Counted from the first letter of the stretch, positions 18,344 through 27,361 are shown. The stretch: 58,438 bases of DNA from Bacteroidales bacterium (GCA_024400195.1 JAKSNC010000010.1:1-58438), one strand, 5' to 3'. Translations and numbers: made by a program. The notes: generated by a model not told the origin, from the letters alone.

Positions 18344-18366
18344 CCAATCTTTTAAAAGAAACAAAA

Positions 18367-19182
18367 ATGTATTTGTCGCACAATGCTTCATTCGTCACCA
18401 CGAGGGTTCTTCAGGATATGAAGGACCACGGTGAAAAAATTGCGATGCTGACGGCTTACGACTACAGCATGGCCAAGATTCTCGACGAGGCGAACATCGA
18501 CATAATCCTCGTCGGTGACAGCGCATCCAACGTCATGGCCGGTTATAAAACGACTCTTCCCATCACGCTCAACGAGATGATTTATCACGCGTCGTCGGTG
18601 GTTCGTGCCGTCTCGCACGCCTTCGTCGTCGTTGATATGCCTTTCGGAACATATCAGGGCAACTCCAAGGAAGCCTTAAACTCCGCCATCCGCATCATGA
18701 AGGAATCTGGCGCGAATGCCGTCAAGGTGGAAGGCGGGCGCGAAATCATCGAGAGTATAGAGAGAATCGTCAGCGCAGGCATTCCCGTGATGGGACATCT
18801 CGGACTCACACCGCAGAGTATCAACAAGTTCGGAACGTATGTAGTGCGTGCCAAAGGCGAAGAAGAAGCCCAAAAACTTCGTGAAGACGCCCAACTTCTT
18901 CAGGAAAAAGGCTGCTTCAGCATAGTTCTCGAAAAGATACCGGCCACACTCGCCGCAGAGGTCAGCAAGTCACTCGTGATACCGACAATCGGCATCGGAG
19001 CCGGATCAGGAACTGACGGACAAGTATTGGTGCTTCACGACATGCTCGGCATCAACAACGACTTCTCGCCGCGTTTCCTGCGCCGTTACAACAACCTCTA
19101 CGCATCGATAAAAGACTCCGTTCACGCATACATCAACGACGTGAAGGATGTCGCCTTCCCCAACGAAACCGAACAATATTAG
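18367..19182 (+). CDS. panB: 3-methyl-2-oxobutanoate hydroxymethyltransferase
   Basis: PanB transfers a hydroxymethyl group from methylene-THF to 2-oxoisovalerate, the first step of pantothenate synthesis. The 271-residue protein has [14 protein letters not shown], the metal-binding [43 protein letters not shown] and [15 protein letters not shown]. The ATG at 18367 is used because an in-frame ATG at 18304 lies upstream of the -7 box. panC and panD follow about 0.8 kb downstream, separated only by a pseudouridine synthase gene. Confidence 0.95.
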   Translation: MYLSHNASFVTTRVLQDMKDHGEKIAMLTAYDYSMAKILDEANIDIILVGDSASNVMAGYKTTLPITLNEMIYHASSVVRAVSHAFVVVDMPFGTYQGNSKEALNSAIRIMKESGANAVKVEGGREIIESIERIVSAGIPVMGHLGLTPQSINKFGTYVVRAKGEEEAQKLREDAQLLQEKGCFSIVLEKIPATLAAEVSKSLVIPTIGIGAGSGTDGQVLVLHDMLGINNDFSPRFLRRYNNLYASIKDSVHAYINDVKDVAFPNETEQY

Positions 19183-19198
19183 ATTAAAAACAGCGTCT

Positions 19199-19879
19199 AT
19201 GTCGATAGAAGACCGCATTTTATACGAAGACAACCATCTCATTATCATCAATAAAGAGCCTTCGGAGATTGTTCAAGGCGATAAGACCGGAGACGTATGT
19301 CTTTTGGACGATGTAAAAGCCTATATCAAGGTGAAATGCAATAAGCCGGGAGATGTCTTCCTCGGCTTGGTGCACCGTATCGACAGACCGGTGAGCGGGG
19401 CGGTCACATTTGCCCGTACCTCAAAAGCGTTGAGCAGAATGACCGTGAAGATTAAGAACCGCGAGTTCAGCAAGACCTACCTCGCCATCGTGAAAAACAA
19501 ACCGCCGAAGGAATCCGACGAACTTGAAGACTTTATCATCAAAAACGAGGCGCAAAACAAGTCGTATATCGTTTCTCCGGAGACTAAAGGTGCTAAGGCG
19601 GCTAAACTGCGTTATCGCGTCATCGGACATTCCGAAAACTTCTATCTCCTTGAAGTAGAACTTCTTACCGGAAGGCATCATCAGATTCGCTGCCAACTCG
19701 CACACATCGGCTGCCCAATCAAAGGCGATCTCAAATACGGTTATCCGCGCTCCAATCCCGACGGTTCGATATGCCTTCACGCCAAAAACGTCTGTTTTGA
19801 ACATCCAACCCTGAAAACACAAATCAACATAAACGCACCATTGCCGAAAGGCATGCCATGGGACGCATTTAACTGCTAA
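19199..19879 (+). CDS. RluA-type RNA pseudouridine synthase
   Basis: The 226-residue protein has the RluA-family core: ILYEDNHLIIINKEPSEIVQ, the catalytic aspartate in VHRIDRPVSGAVTFA, and LLTGRHHQIRCQLAHIGCPIKGD. It lacks an S4 RNA-binding domain, so it is a short RluA/RluC-like member; which uridine it modifies cannot be told. The start at 19199 lies 16 bases after panB, so it probably belongs to the panB transcript. Confidence 0.88.
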   Translation: MSIEDRILYEDNHLIIINKEPSEIVQGDKTGDVCLLDDVKAYIKVKCNKPGDVFLGLVHRIDRPVSGAVTFARTSKALSRMTVKIKNREFSKTYLAIVKNKPPKESDELEDFIIKNEAQNKSYIVSPETKGAKAAKLRYRVIGHSENFYLLEVELLTGRHHQIRCQLAHIGCPIKGDLKYGYPRSNPDGSICLHAKNVCFEHPTLKTQININAPLPKGMPWDAFNC

Positions 19880-19946
19880 ACGACTCCCGACCTTTGTCAT
19901 TCAAAATTTATAGACATTCTTCGTACGTCAATTGCAAAAATAGTCG

Positions 19947-19954
19947 TACCTTTG
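19947..19954 (+). promoter_or_regulatory. -7 promoter box of panC
   Basis: TACCTTTG, 37 bases before the panC start at 19992. No convincing -33 element is seen. Confidence 0.5.
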
Positions 19955-19991
19955 CGCGTTATTTTCGTCACATACCGAAAATTTTATAAAA

Positions 19992-20834
19992 ATGCAGGTG
20001 TTCAATCGTATAACAGACCTTCGCAAATATATTGACAATGAGCGTAAAGCTGGACACACTGTCGGTCTCGTGCCAACAATGGGTGCTCTACACGAAGGCC
20101 ATCTGTCCCTTATCGGCAAAGCCGTCAACGATAACGATGTCGTCGTAGCTTCTGTCTTCGTCAACCCGATTCAGTTCAACAACCCTTCCGACCTCGATAA
20201 GTACCCGCGCACTCCTGAAAAAGACGCTGCCCTGCTTGAGAAAAACGGCTGTTCCGCAGTCTTCATGCCTTCAGTAGAAGAAATGTATCCCGAAAAGGTG
20301 AACGACCACTACGATTTTGGACAGATTGAACACGTGATGGAAGGTGCCTGCCGCCCCGGACATTTCAACGGCGTTGCCATCGTAGTACGCAAACTTTTCG
20401 ACATCGTACGCCCCGACAAGGCCTATTTCGGCGAAAAAGACTTTCAACAGCTCGCCATCATTAAAAAAATGGTTCGCGACTACAACATCCCGCTTGAGAT
20501 TGTCCCCTGCCCCATCGTGCGCGACAGCGACGGACTCGCCAAAAGTTCACGCAACATGCGCCTCAACACCGCAGAACGCGCCATCGCCCCGAAAATATTC
20601 GCAGTCCTCAGCGACAGCGTAAAACATTATAAGACAATGACTCCAGCCGAAATGCACGACTACGCCATCAGAAAATACGGAGAAATCAAAGATTTCAATG
20701 TTGAATATGTGGAAATAGCCGACGAAACGACTCTCTGCCATTTAGACTCATGGGAAAACTGCGAACACGCACGCATCTTCGTCGCACTACAACTCGGACC
20801 TGTCAGACTTATCGATAATCTAAGAATCTTCTAA
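19992..20834 (+). CDS. panC: Pantothenate synthetase
   Basis: PanC joins pantoate and beta-alanine with ATP. The 280-residue protein carries the nucleotidyl-transferase motif [16 protein letters not shown] near residue 26, [46 protein letters not shown] and the KMSKS-like loop DGLAKSSRN. It is full length and intact. panD begins 2 bases after its stop, so the two are co-transcribed and complete the beta-alanine branch. Confidence 0.97.
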   Translation: MQVFNRITDLRKYIDNERKAGHTVGLVPTMGALHEGHLSLIGKAVNDNDVVVASVFVNPIQFNNPSDLDKYPRTPEKDAALLEKNGCSAVFMPSVEEMYPEKVNDHYDFGQIEHVMEGACRPGHFNGVAIVVRKLFDIVRPDKAYFGEKDFQQLAIIKKMVRDYNIPLEIVPCPIVRDSDGLAKSSRNMRLNTAERAIAPKIFAVLSDSVKHYKTMTPAEMHDYAIRKYGEIKDFNVEYVEIADETTLCHLDSWENCEHARIFVALQLGPVRLIDNLRIF

Positions 20835-20836
20835 AT

Positions 20837-21181
20837 ATGAACATAGAAGTACTTAAATCAAAGATACATCGCGCCACTGTAACTCAGTCAGACCTTAACT
20901 ATATAGGTAGCATAACCATTGACGAAAGCCTGATGGAAGCTGCTAATATCATTGAAAACGAGCGCGTTGACATCTACGACATTACCAATGGAGAACGTTT
21001 CAGCACCTACGCAATCAAAGGTAAACGCGGAACCGGTATCATTGGTATTAACGGAGCCGCAGCACATAAATCACACACCGGCGACCTCGTCATCATCGCA
21101 TCTTACGCTTCTATGGATTTTGAAGAAGCAAAAAAACACAAACCAACCATCATCTTCCCCGACAAAAACAATAAAATCTAA
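20837..21181 (+). CDS. panD: Aspartate 1-decarboxylase proenzyme
   Basis: PanD makes beta-alanine from aspartate using a pyruvoyl group formed by self-cleavage. The 114-residue proenzyme shows the cleavage site between Gly24 and Ser25 in NYIGSITID, followed by [17 protein letters not shown] and [18 protein letters not shown]. The length is normal. It starts 2 bases after panC and is followed 3 bases later by the flippase-like gene. Confidence 0.96.
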   Translation: MNIEVLKSKIHRATVTQSDLNYIGSITIDESLMEAANIIENERVDIYDITNGERFSTYAIKGKRGTGIIGINGAAAHKSHTGDLVIIASYASMDFEEAKKHKPTIIFPDKNNKI

Positions 21182-21184
21182 ATC

Positions 21185-22189
21185 TTGAACAAAAAAACAA
21201 CACAATTCCTGACGTACACCGCGCTTCTCTTACTCGGAATGGCGTTGTTTTGGCGTTGCCTGCATAATCTCGACTTCAAAGAATTTTGGACCGACATAAG
21301 GTCGGCAAGATACTTTTGGATGCTGCTAAATCTCATTTGCCTTGCTATCTCATTGTATTTCAGAGCTTTAAGATGGAACATTCTTCTCGGTACGATGGGT
21401 TACAAAACAAAAGGCAGAACGACTTACGGCGCAATTCTAATAGCTTACCTCGCCAACATCATCGTTCCGCGCTTGGGCGACGTGGTGAGATGCAGTGTTT
21501 TGTCAAAAAAAAGCAACATTCCTTTTAACAAATCACTCGGAACAGTCATATCCGAATTTGTAATAGACCTCGCTATGTTATTCATAATGGGCGTGGCCGT
21601 GATGCTTTTCCAATGGGACATCTTCGACACATACATCATTAATGGCAGCGGCGGCAACTGGAAAAACAAAATTCTTGTGATAACGGCACTTGCAGTAATA
21701 GTCGTCGTCGCCATCATCGCAGTCATCATTATCATAAAGAAAAACAAGAAAATCGCCGAACTTTGGGACGGCTTTGTGACCGGCGTGAAATCAGTCCTGA
21801 CGATGAACAAAAAAGGCCTTTTCATATTCTACACCGTCATGATTTGGCTGTTTTACATCATCATGACGTGGTTACCCTTCTATATGATGAATGAAACATC
21901 GCACCTCGGTATCACGGAAGCCACTACGTTAGTCGTCTTCGTCTCGCTCGGAGCTATTCTGCCGGTGCCCGGAAACATAGGAATCTATCACAGTATCAGC
22001 GATTATCTGCTTAATCATTTCTATTTAGTCAACACATCGGCTGCTAAAGCCTTCGTGATAATCAACCACGCCTCGCAAATGCTTTTCTACATACTGACAG
22101 GAGGTGTCACCTATCTGTTTATGTTTGTCTTTCAACGAGAAAAAACACATTATGAACAATCTGAAGGAAATAGAGAACAAGATTCTTGA
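21185..22189 (+). CDS. Flippase-like / lysylphosphatidylglycerol synthase TM-region protein
   Basis: The 334-residue integral membrane protein has about eight hydrophobic helices, with the AlfA/YbhN/LPG_synthase_TM features RALRWNILLGTMGYKT, LIAYLANIIVPRLGDVVRCSVL and GAILPVPGNIGIYHS. It lacks the C-terminal lysyltransferase domain. It may move or modify a lipid in the inner membrane. The only in-frame start near panD is a TTG at 21185; the next methionine, at residue 19, would cut into the first helix, so I accept TTG. Its 3' end overlaps rfaE2 by 38 bases. Confidence 0.8.
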   Translation: MNKKTTQFLTYTALLLLGMALFWRCLHNLDFKEFWTDIRSARYFWMLLNLICLAISLYFRALRWNILLGTMGYKTKGRTTYGAILIAYLANIIVPRLGDVVRCSVLSKKSNIPFNKSLGTVISEFVIDLAMLFIMGVAVMLFQWDIFDTYIINGSGGNWKNKILVITALAVIVVVAIIAVIIIIKKNKKIAELWDGFVTGVKSVLTMNKKGLFIFYTVMIWLFYIIMTWLPFYMMNETSHLGITEATTLVVFVSLGAILPVPGNIGIYHSISDYLLNHFYLVNTSAAKAFVIINHASQMLFYILTGGVTYLFMFVFQREKTHYEQSEGNREQDS

Positions 22190-22643
22190 TGAGGAAAGAC
22201 TCAGTTTATGGCTTGATGACTGCCGTAAAAATAACAAAAGCATAGTCTTCTCCAACGGCTGCTTCGACATAATACACCGCGGTCATATCGAATACCTCGC
22301 AAAAGCATCCGACTTGGGCGACAAATTCATCATCGGACTCAACACCGATGCTTCTATCAAAAGGCTGAAGGGCCCGTCACGACCTGTTAACAATCAGGAC
22401 GCGAGAGCAGTTGTCTTAGCTGCGCTTCAATTCGTTGATGCCGTCGTACTGTTCGACGAAGATACGCCGTACAACCTCATCAAGGCAGTACAGCCTAATG
22501 TCTTAGTGAAAGGCAATGACTACAAGCCTGAAGACATTGTCGGATATGACATTGTCACAGCCAAGGGCGGTGTCGTGACGACAGTTGAACTCGTCAAAGG
22601 CTATTCCACGACCAATACCATTGCAAAGATGAAAAACGCTTAA
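22152..22643 (+). CDS. rfaE2: D-glycero-beta-D-manno-heptose 1-phosphate adenylyltransferase
   Basis: The enzyme makes ADP-heptose, the precursor of LPS inner-core heptose. The 163-residue protein has the cytidylyltransferase-fold motif IVFSNGCFDIIHRGHIEYL (HxGH), GLNTDASIKRLKGPSRPVN and VLVKGNDYKPEDIVG. It is the stand-alone C-terminal half of HldE; the kinase half (rfaE1) is not in the window. The ATG at 22152 overlaps the upstream gene by 38 bases and gives the usual length. Confidence 0.92.
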   Translation: MNNLKEIENKILDEERLSLWLDDCRKNNKSIVFSNGCFDIIHRGHIEYLAKASDLGDKFIIGLNTDASIKRLKGPSRPVNNQDARAVVLAALQFVDAVVLFDEDTPYNLIKAVQPNVLVKGNDYKPEDIVGYDIVTAKGGVVTTVELVKGYSTTNTIAKMKNA

Positions 22644-22651
22644 GGTGACTT

Positions 22652-23629
22652 CTATAAACTATTTATCTCATCCACAGAGAGCCTTGTCACCTCGGAAATA
22701 TCTTTAATGGAATACCCCATATCTAACATCCTTTTTGCCATTATGATTTTACTTTCGGCAAGCCCTTCAGCTCTTCCTTGGACCTTACCCTCTTCCAATC
22801 CTTCTATTCTCCCTTCAGCTCGCCCTTCTTCCAAACCTTCGGCTCGCCCTTCTTCCAATCCATCAATTCTTCCGTCATAATAGCCTTCTTCGCGGGAAGT
22901 GCTTATGACGTCTTCCTCAATGACGACATCATCCCAATGCCTCTCGTAGGCACGGCGTTCTTGAGGAGTCATCATAAGAAACTTCAACTTTCTCTTCGCC
23001 TCCTGCAAGCCCGGCACCGTCGTGTCGTCCTTGATGTGACACGACTTCAGATAGTCCAACCATTCCTCCAACGGAGTCTCGGCAACCTTGTCAAACGCCT
23101 TGACGCGGATGAGGAAGTACTCGGGGAAGATGTCCTCCGATGTCTTTATCGTCAACGCGCCCAACTCTTTTTGGGACAATTTCAGCGTATCGTTGGTGTG
23201 AATGCCCCTAAAGCTCGTCGTGCCGTGATAGACATAGTCGGAACCCTCGCCGAGGTTGAAGTAGAGTATGCCTATGCTGTAAACCTTCTTGATGCTGCCG
23301 TAGCCGTCGCCCGAATACATGTGCTCCGTGATGGTCTTCGACACGCCGTAAAGCACTCGCTCAATAAAGTACTGCTCGCGGTTGAGCTGAATCTCGACGA
23401 GAATTATCTCGCCTTTGGAATTCAACGCCTTGACATCGACGCGGTTGTACTTGTCGCGCGGATCCGTCTGGTTACTCTCGCTCTCTAAAATGTTCTGGAT
23501 TGTGACCTTCTCGTTCAACAATACTGTGATGAGGCCTTCGAGTATGTCGAAGTTGGCCTTGTCGCGAAGCATATATTTCGCCGCCCAATCAAAACTGACG
23601 ATATGTTTTTCCGCTTCTGTATATGTCAT
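22652..23629 (-). CDS. Rpn/PDDEXK-family putative nuclease with GLEEGRAEG repeats
   Basis: The 325-residue protein resembles the Rpn or PD-(D/E)XK transposase-like family. It begins FDWAAKYMLRDKANFDILEGLITVLL and has the nuclease core RVDVKALNSKGEIILVEIQLNREQ. The C-terminal third holds 6-8 imperfect copies of an EGRAEGLEEG-like unit (about residues 260-305), then a short helix-turn-helix-like end (MGYSIKDISEVTRLSVDEI). Such proteins are DNA nucleases that promote recombination in E. coli; they are not IS transposases and no terminal repeats flank it. The start at 23629 is chosen because a -7 box lies at 23653-23660. Confidence 0.82.
   Translation of the reverse strand: MTYTEAEKHIVSFDWAAKYMLRDKANFDILEGLITVLLNEKVTIQNILESESNQTDPRDKYNRVDVKALNSKGEIILVEIQLNREQYFIERVLYGVSKTITEHMYSGDGYGSIKKVYSIGILYFNLGEGSDYVYHGTTSFRGIHTNDTLKLSQKELGALTIKTSEDIFPEYFLIRVKAFDKVAETPLEEWLDYLKSCHIKDDTTVPGLQEAKRKLKFLMMTPQERRAYERHWDDVVIEEDVISTSREEGYYDGRIDGLEEGRAEGLEEGRAEGRIEGLEEGKVQGRAEGLAESKIIMAKRMLDMGYSIKDISEVTRLSVDEINSL
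22750..22880 (-). repeat. In-gene tandem repeat coding for EGRAEGLEEG units
   Basis: A stretch inside the Rpn-like gene repeats TTC(T)TCCAA-CC/TTCGGCTCGCCC-type units, coding for alternating Gly-Leu-Glu-Glu-Gly and Arg-Ala-Glu-Gly. The unit number may vary between strains by slippage or recombination. Confidence 0.7.
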
Positions 23630-23652
23630 ATCTTTTTTGTTTTTTCTTGCTG

Positions 23653-23660
23653 CAAAGTTA
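23653..23660 (-). promoter_or_regulatory. -7 promoter box of Rpn-like gene
   Basis: TAACTTTG on the minus strand, 24 bases upstream of the ATG at 23629. Confidence 0.5.
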
Positions 23661-23752
23661 GACAAAAGATTTTCATAGGACAAAGAAAAACGACAAAAAA
23701 CTTTGATTTTTAACATTTTTTAACATAAAAACGTGGGCTTTCGGCGATTCTG

Positions 23753-23938
23753 TAAAGAGGCGTTTACAATTGTTCGACTCCCTGCGGTCGCTCACAAGGA
23801 CGGCGACGTTTGGTGGTGTATAATTATATGTTGGTGTTGCGGCTTCGCCGCAACACCAACATATAATTTTTTAAGTTTTCAAAACAAACCGCACGTCTTT
23901 GCGACCAAAGCGACAGCGAAGTGGAGCAACCTCTTTAA
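23753..23938. repeat. Intergenic imperfect inverted-repeat element with long central hairpin
   Basis: Bases 23822-23843 and 23847-23868 form a perfect 22-bp stem with a 3-base loop. Outside it, TAAAGAGG near 23754 and CCTCTTTA near 23930 are inverted copies. Between them each flank holds a GGTCGC...GACG-type segment (left near 23780-23810, inverted on the right near 23894-23905). The whole has the look of a MITE-like or REP-like intergenic element. On the plus strand the stem is followed by TTTTTT, but no plus-strand gene precedes it. No coding content is seen in 23630-23971. Confidence 0.6.
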
Positions 23939-23971
23939 CTCAACATTTCAGGCTAATGTCCTTTGGTAGAA

Positions 23972-25237
23972 CTAAAGAACGAGGGCAAGGCGGAAGCCTA
24001 TGAAGCCGTGACTAAAATTCCTGCGGAAAGGCGAGATGCCGTCCCGATCGTAGACACGGCAGAGCCTCGCGCTGCCGTCCCAACTACCGCCGCGGAGGAC
24101 GCGGTAGGAGCCTGACGACGGCCCTTGGGGGTCAGTCCGTGATTTACTGCTATAACTTCCTTTCCAGTCCTGACACCACTCGTAAACGTTGCCGCTCATA
24201 TCGTATATTCCAAGTTCATTCGGAGACTTCGTACCCACCGAATGAATATTGTCGCTGTTACCATTGTACCATGCCACTTCATCAACATCATTACTACCGC
24301 TGAACTCGTATTCTCTGCTCTTATTTCCACCTCTCGCCGCGTACTCCCACTGAGCCTCTGTGGGTAGAGAGAACCTCTTACCATTGAGCCACCCTGCGCA
24401 AAGTTGATTCAGTTCGTTTATAAACTTCTGGCAGTCTTTCCAACTAACCCTTTCCACTGGAAGATTGCCGCCTTTGAATTTACTCGGATTTTTACCCATC
24501 ACGGCCTCCCAAAGTTCCTGCGTCACCTCGAATTCACCAATGTAATAGTCGCTCAGCGTCACCTCATGGGACTTTTTCTTACCTTCGCCCATAGCGAACG
24601 TACCGCCTTCAACTTTTATCATTTTGAAGTCAACACCATTGATGGTGCATGTCAACGTTGTAGAATCTTGGTTGCAGTAGGAACTGCCACTTGTACTATT
24701 AGATGTGGTGCTATTTGCCGAACTACCACCCTCGTAATTTGATGATTGCGAGCGTGTGTAACTATTGTCGGATGACGCACCAAGATAATTTAATATATCG
24801 CCAGCCATCTGTTCACAAGCGGAATCGATATCGCCGAAATTCTTAAGGAAAGCCGAAACCATTGCCACGTTTTCACCCAATTCCTTGTCAATGACGGTTG
24901 CACTAAAATAGTATATGCCGTTTTTCTCCGTTACTGACGACATACATATATAGTCGGCGTTTGTGATTTGTGCAAGTTTTGCCTTCTCGTTGTCTGTAAG
25001 ACCACTATTTGATTCGAAATCAAAGTCTTTGACGATAGCATCAACCGCCTGACCTCTTGCTACCACGCGAAAGCCGTTATTAGTTAAAGCTTTTTGAAGT
25101 TCGGAGGCAAACGCATCCGCCTCAAATTTGAGACTCTCAATCGCCCTTGGGGAACTCATGGCGAAACGCTTTTCCTGTGCGGAAGCACTGCCTGCCAGAA
25201 TTAGCGTCATAAATAAAACCGTGAAAATCTTTTTCAT
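23972..25237 (-). CDS. Secreted SUMF1/FGE-like domain protein
   Basis: The 421-residue exported protein has a signal peptide (about 1-20). An alpha/beta domain with a CsgG/LpoB-like look follows (about 25-150: ELQKALTNNGFRVVARGQAVDAI, ADYICMSSVTEKNGIYYFSATVID). A Ser/Thr/Asn-rich linker (about 155-195) leads to a C-type-lectin-like FGE-sulfatase domain (VEGGTFAMG, DYYIGEFEVTQELWEAVMGKNPSKF, RFSLPTEAQWEYAARGG, RVLRGGSWD). The second active cysteine pattern of true formylglycine-generating enzymes is not present (SARLCRVYDRDG), so catalysis is doubtful. It is the last of three minus-strand envelope genes. Confidence 0.82.
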   Translation of the reverse strand: MKKIFTVLFMTLILAGSASAQEKRFAMSSPRAIESLKFEADAFASELQKALTNNGFRVVARGQAVDAIVKDFDFESNSGLTDNEKAKLAQITNADYICMSSVTEKNGIYYFSATVIDKELGENVAMVSAFLKNFGDIDSACEQMAGDILNYLGASSDNSYTRSQSSNYEGGSSANSTTSNSTSGSSYCNQDSTTLTCTINGVDFKMIKVEGGTFAMGEGKKKSHEVTLSDYYIGEFEVTQELWEAVMGKNPSKFKGGNLPVERVSWKDCQKFINELNQLCAGWLNGKRFSLPTEAQWEYAARGGNKSREYEFSGSNDVDEVAWYNGNSDNIHSVGTKSPNELGIYDMSGNVYEWCQDWKGSYSSKSRTDPQGPSSGSYRVLRGGSWDGSARLCRVYDRDGISPFRRNFSHGFIGFRLALVL

Positions 25238-25275
25238 CGCTAAATGTTTTTAAAAATTCTAATATATTTCTGTTT

Positions 25276-26292
25276 CTATTGTATTTTCTCCTTTAGCACG
25301 GTTGCTATTTTACGGTAGAGTTGTTCATATCCTGTAGAAGCAGCCTTGTTTTGGTCGCGTGTGCCGACTCCTTTCTCCGACATTTCGTCTGTATATATCA
25401 CCTCTTCTGTCGCCTTTTTTGTCAGAGAGACTGTTGCATGTTCACGTGTGACGTATGAGAAAGTCTGTATCCCCTCATAGCTTGTAAACGGAGATTTTGA
25501 GACTGTCTCAGCATAGGCATTGATATATACTGCGTAGTCGGCATCTGAGGCGGATGTAACGAAGCTGCAGCCGAGTTCACTCAGTTCGCTTTTGAGTTTG
25601 TCGGTCAACGGATAGTTTTTCCCGTCAAACATCGGTGACTTGCAGTCGAGGAAGATGCGCAGTCCGTGTTCCAAATCTGCAATCTTCGATTTAACCGTTT
25701 GTTCGTTGCTGTTAACCTCATTAAGATACTGTTGCATCTTGTTTTCATCAAATCCGAACACATTGAGCCAGAACAGCGGCTCGTCTTTTTGGCCGAACAG
25801 CGCCAGTGTGGTCTGGAGTTCTTCCTTCGCCTTTGTCTTGAAGCCGGAGTTGATATAATTGTCGGCTATTGCGATATGGCTGCCAATATTACTGATGAGC
25901 ATTTTTATCTCATTCTCATAATAATTGCATGCCTCTTTCTTATTGATATAGGCTATCACGTAATACTTCCCAAGATTTTCATCATAACTACTCAGCGTTT
26001 GTGCCAGCTTCATATCCACATCCGTCGAGAAGCCCTTTGATGAGTTGTAGGAAATGCTTGAACGTCCGTTGGTAACCTGCTTGTCGATTTTGCTTATTTC
26101 CTCGACTCGCACCTGTATCTGCTTGGCAAGGTTTGAACGTGCCAAATCAAGTGCATCCTGCTTGTGTTGTGCGCTCTCTATGTCGTGGAAGTATCCGTCG
26201 GAGGTATATTTCACCCATTCCGACGGGTAGTTCTGCGCCATGGTGGTCATCCCGACAAACAGCAGGATTGCCGCTGCAAAAAATCTTTTCAT
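25276..26292 (-). CDS. Exported LPP20-like protein
   Basis: The 338-residue product has a signal peptide (MKRFFAAAILLFVGMTTMAQ). Its N-terminal region resembles LPP20/FlgT-like proteins (DALDLARSNLAKQIQVRVEEISKI, YVIAYINKKEACNYYENEI). The C-terminal half (about 215-335) resembles a CsgG-like or Lpo-like sensor fold (GLRIFLDCKSPMFDGK, LSELGCSFVTSASDADYAVYINAYAET, REHATVSLTKKATEEVIYTDEM). It lies between the LPP20-like lipoprotein (1-base gap) and the SUMF1-like gene (38-base gap). The three probably form an outer-envelope assembly of unknown purpose. Confidence 0.65.
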   Translation of the reverse strand: MKRFFAAAILLFVGMTTMAQNYPSEWVKYTSDGYFHDIESAQHKQDALDLARSNLAKQIQVRVEEISKIDKQVTNGRSSISYNSSKGFSTDVDMKLAQTLSSYDENLGKYYVIAYINKKEACNYYENEIKMLISNIGSHIAIADNYINSGFKTKAKEELQTTLALFGQKDEPLFWLNVFGFDENKMQQYLNEVNSNEQTVKSKIADLEHGLRIFLDCKSPMFDGKNYPLTDKLKSELSELGCSFVTSASDADYAVYINAYAETVSKSPFTSYEGIQTFSYVTREHATVSLTKKATEEVIYTDEMSEKGVGTRDQNKAASTGYEQLYRKIATVLKEKIQ

Positions 26293-26293
26293 T

Positions 26294-26917
26294 TTAGTTG
26301 CCTTTTGCGGCTTCCATGATAGATTTGTTCACCTCAATGAAGTCTTCAAGGTCTTTGCCGCTCAGGTTGCTCGGCTTGTAGTTTCCGGCGTTGTTCAGCA
26401 TCTTCTGGAACTTGTCGCCGCGGACGCCGACCTTCTGTGTCACGGTGTACATCTTTGTCGTCTGGCTGTATTCCACTCTGGTGTCGCCGAAAGGCTCGCA
26501 TGCGTTTTGGATGCTCACGCTGATCTGGTTCCAATGCGATGTCAGGGCTTTCTGCACCTCTCCGTTGTTGGCAACGGTCCCTCTTTCAGACTCAACCTTC
26601 ACTGCGTTCTCGATGACACGCGAAATTGTCGCACGCGCTTCTAATTCAGCCATCTCAATGGCCGTCTGCTTGTCATCGGCCTTGCCTATGCCGGCGTACC
26701 ACTTGTATGCCGTCTTTATCATCTTGATGCCGTCTTCGCTGAGATCGTCCACCATTTCGATGCCTTGCAGTTTCGTGGTTTCAACAACGACCTTCTCGCC
26801 TTCAAGACTTGTTTGCTTGTCGATGCTTGATTCCACAGCCAAGTTCTTCGAGCTTCCGCAGCTTGCCAATGCGACGGCCAACACAGCCGACATTCCGAGT
26901 AAATGCAACTTTTTCAT
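26294..26917 (-). CDS. LPP20-like lipoprotein
   Basis: The 207-residue protein has a lipobox (VALASCGSSKN, Cys20) and an LPP20-type pattern of an alanine/glutamate-rich helix and a strand (AIEMAELEARATISRVIENAVKVESERG, then TKMYTVTQKVGVRGDKF). It heads the three-gene minus-strand cluster and would sit in the outer membrane facing the periplasm. Its function is unknown. Its neighbour 1 base downstream carries a similar fold, suggesting a hetero-complex. Confidence 0.7.
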   Translation of the reverse strand: MKKLHLLGMSAVLAVALASCGSSKNLAVESSIDKQTSLEGEKVVVETTKLQGIEMVDDLSEDGIKMIKTAYKWYAGIGKADDKQTAIEMAELEARATISRVIENAVKVESERGTVANNGEVQKALTSHWNQISVSIQNACEPFGDTRVEYSQTTKMYTVTQKVGVRGDKFQKMLNNAGNYKPSNLSGKDLEDFIEVNKSIMEAAKGN

Positions 26918-27002
26918 GATTTAAGATAATTTGATTAACAATAACTTACCAGCCGGCAGATTCCCGATACCGGACATTATTTTTAAAATCATGAGAACAT
27001 AA

Positions 27003-27287
27003 AAGAAAAAGCGCGGGAATCTGCACCTTGCCTATCCCGCTTATTGAGGCTCTCGCATCGCCCATCGATCGAGGATAAGCAATGTCGAAGCCCACGCAGA
27101 ACGTCTATATCATCAGGTGTCGGGCGACACCTTTAATATATAACAATCCCTTGGACATCAGCCCACTGCCTTATCGTGCGATCGATTAAGAACTTGCGAG
27201 ATTCTACATGCCGCAGATAAAACGTCAGCACAACGTCTTTCCAATATGTCTGTCACCCACCTAAGCCCTCGCGGACTTCGACAAATG
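27003..27287 (-). ncRNA. Candidate structured ncRNA, about 285 nt
   Basis: On the minus strand a -7 box TATTTTTG (27294-27301) is followed by some 280 bases without a credible ORF. They end in a GC stem (GCGGGA ... TCCCGCGC) and a T-rich tail near 27003-27040. Internal hairpins are visible: AAGUCC-GCGA-GGGCUU with a GNRA loop near 27255-27275, AAGACGU/ACGUUUU near 27220-27243, and AGGUGU/ACACCU near 27116-27135. I do not recognise tmRNA, RNase P, SRP or an obvious 6S RNA consensus. It could be a lineage-specific regulatory RNA, or a long 5' leader of the downstream lipoprotein gene if the terminator is leaky. Confidence 0.5.
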
Positions 27288-27293
27288 ACGGCG

Positions 27294-27301
27294 CAAAAAT
27301 A
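27294..27301 (-). promoter_or_regulatory. -7 promoter box of 285-nt ncRNA candidate
   Basis: TATTTTTG on the minus strand, directly upstream of the gene-free structured region 27003-27287. Confidence 0.45.
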
Positions 27302-27332
27302 CAAAAAATTTTATTCGGCGAAAGATTTATAC

Positions 27333-27361
27333 AAAAAAAGAGGCCGCTTTTTCAAACGGCA
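27333..27361 (-). terminator. Intrinsic terminator of small ncRNA candidate
   Basis: Minus-strand stem GCCGUUU-GAAA-AAGCGGC followed by C-U-C and a run of U. Confidence 0.6.

Noticed and set aside
22652-23629. Insertion sequence, because the product resembles PDDEXK transposase-like proteins
   Set aside because: No terminal inverted repeats or target duplications flank the gene. The Rpn family is host-encoded in many genomes.
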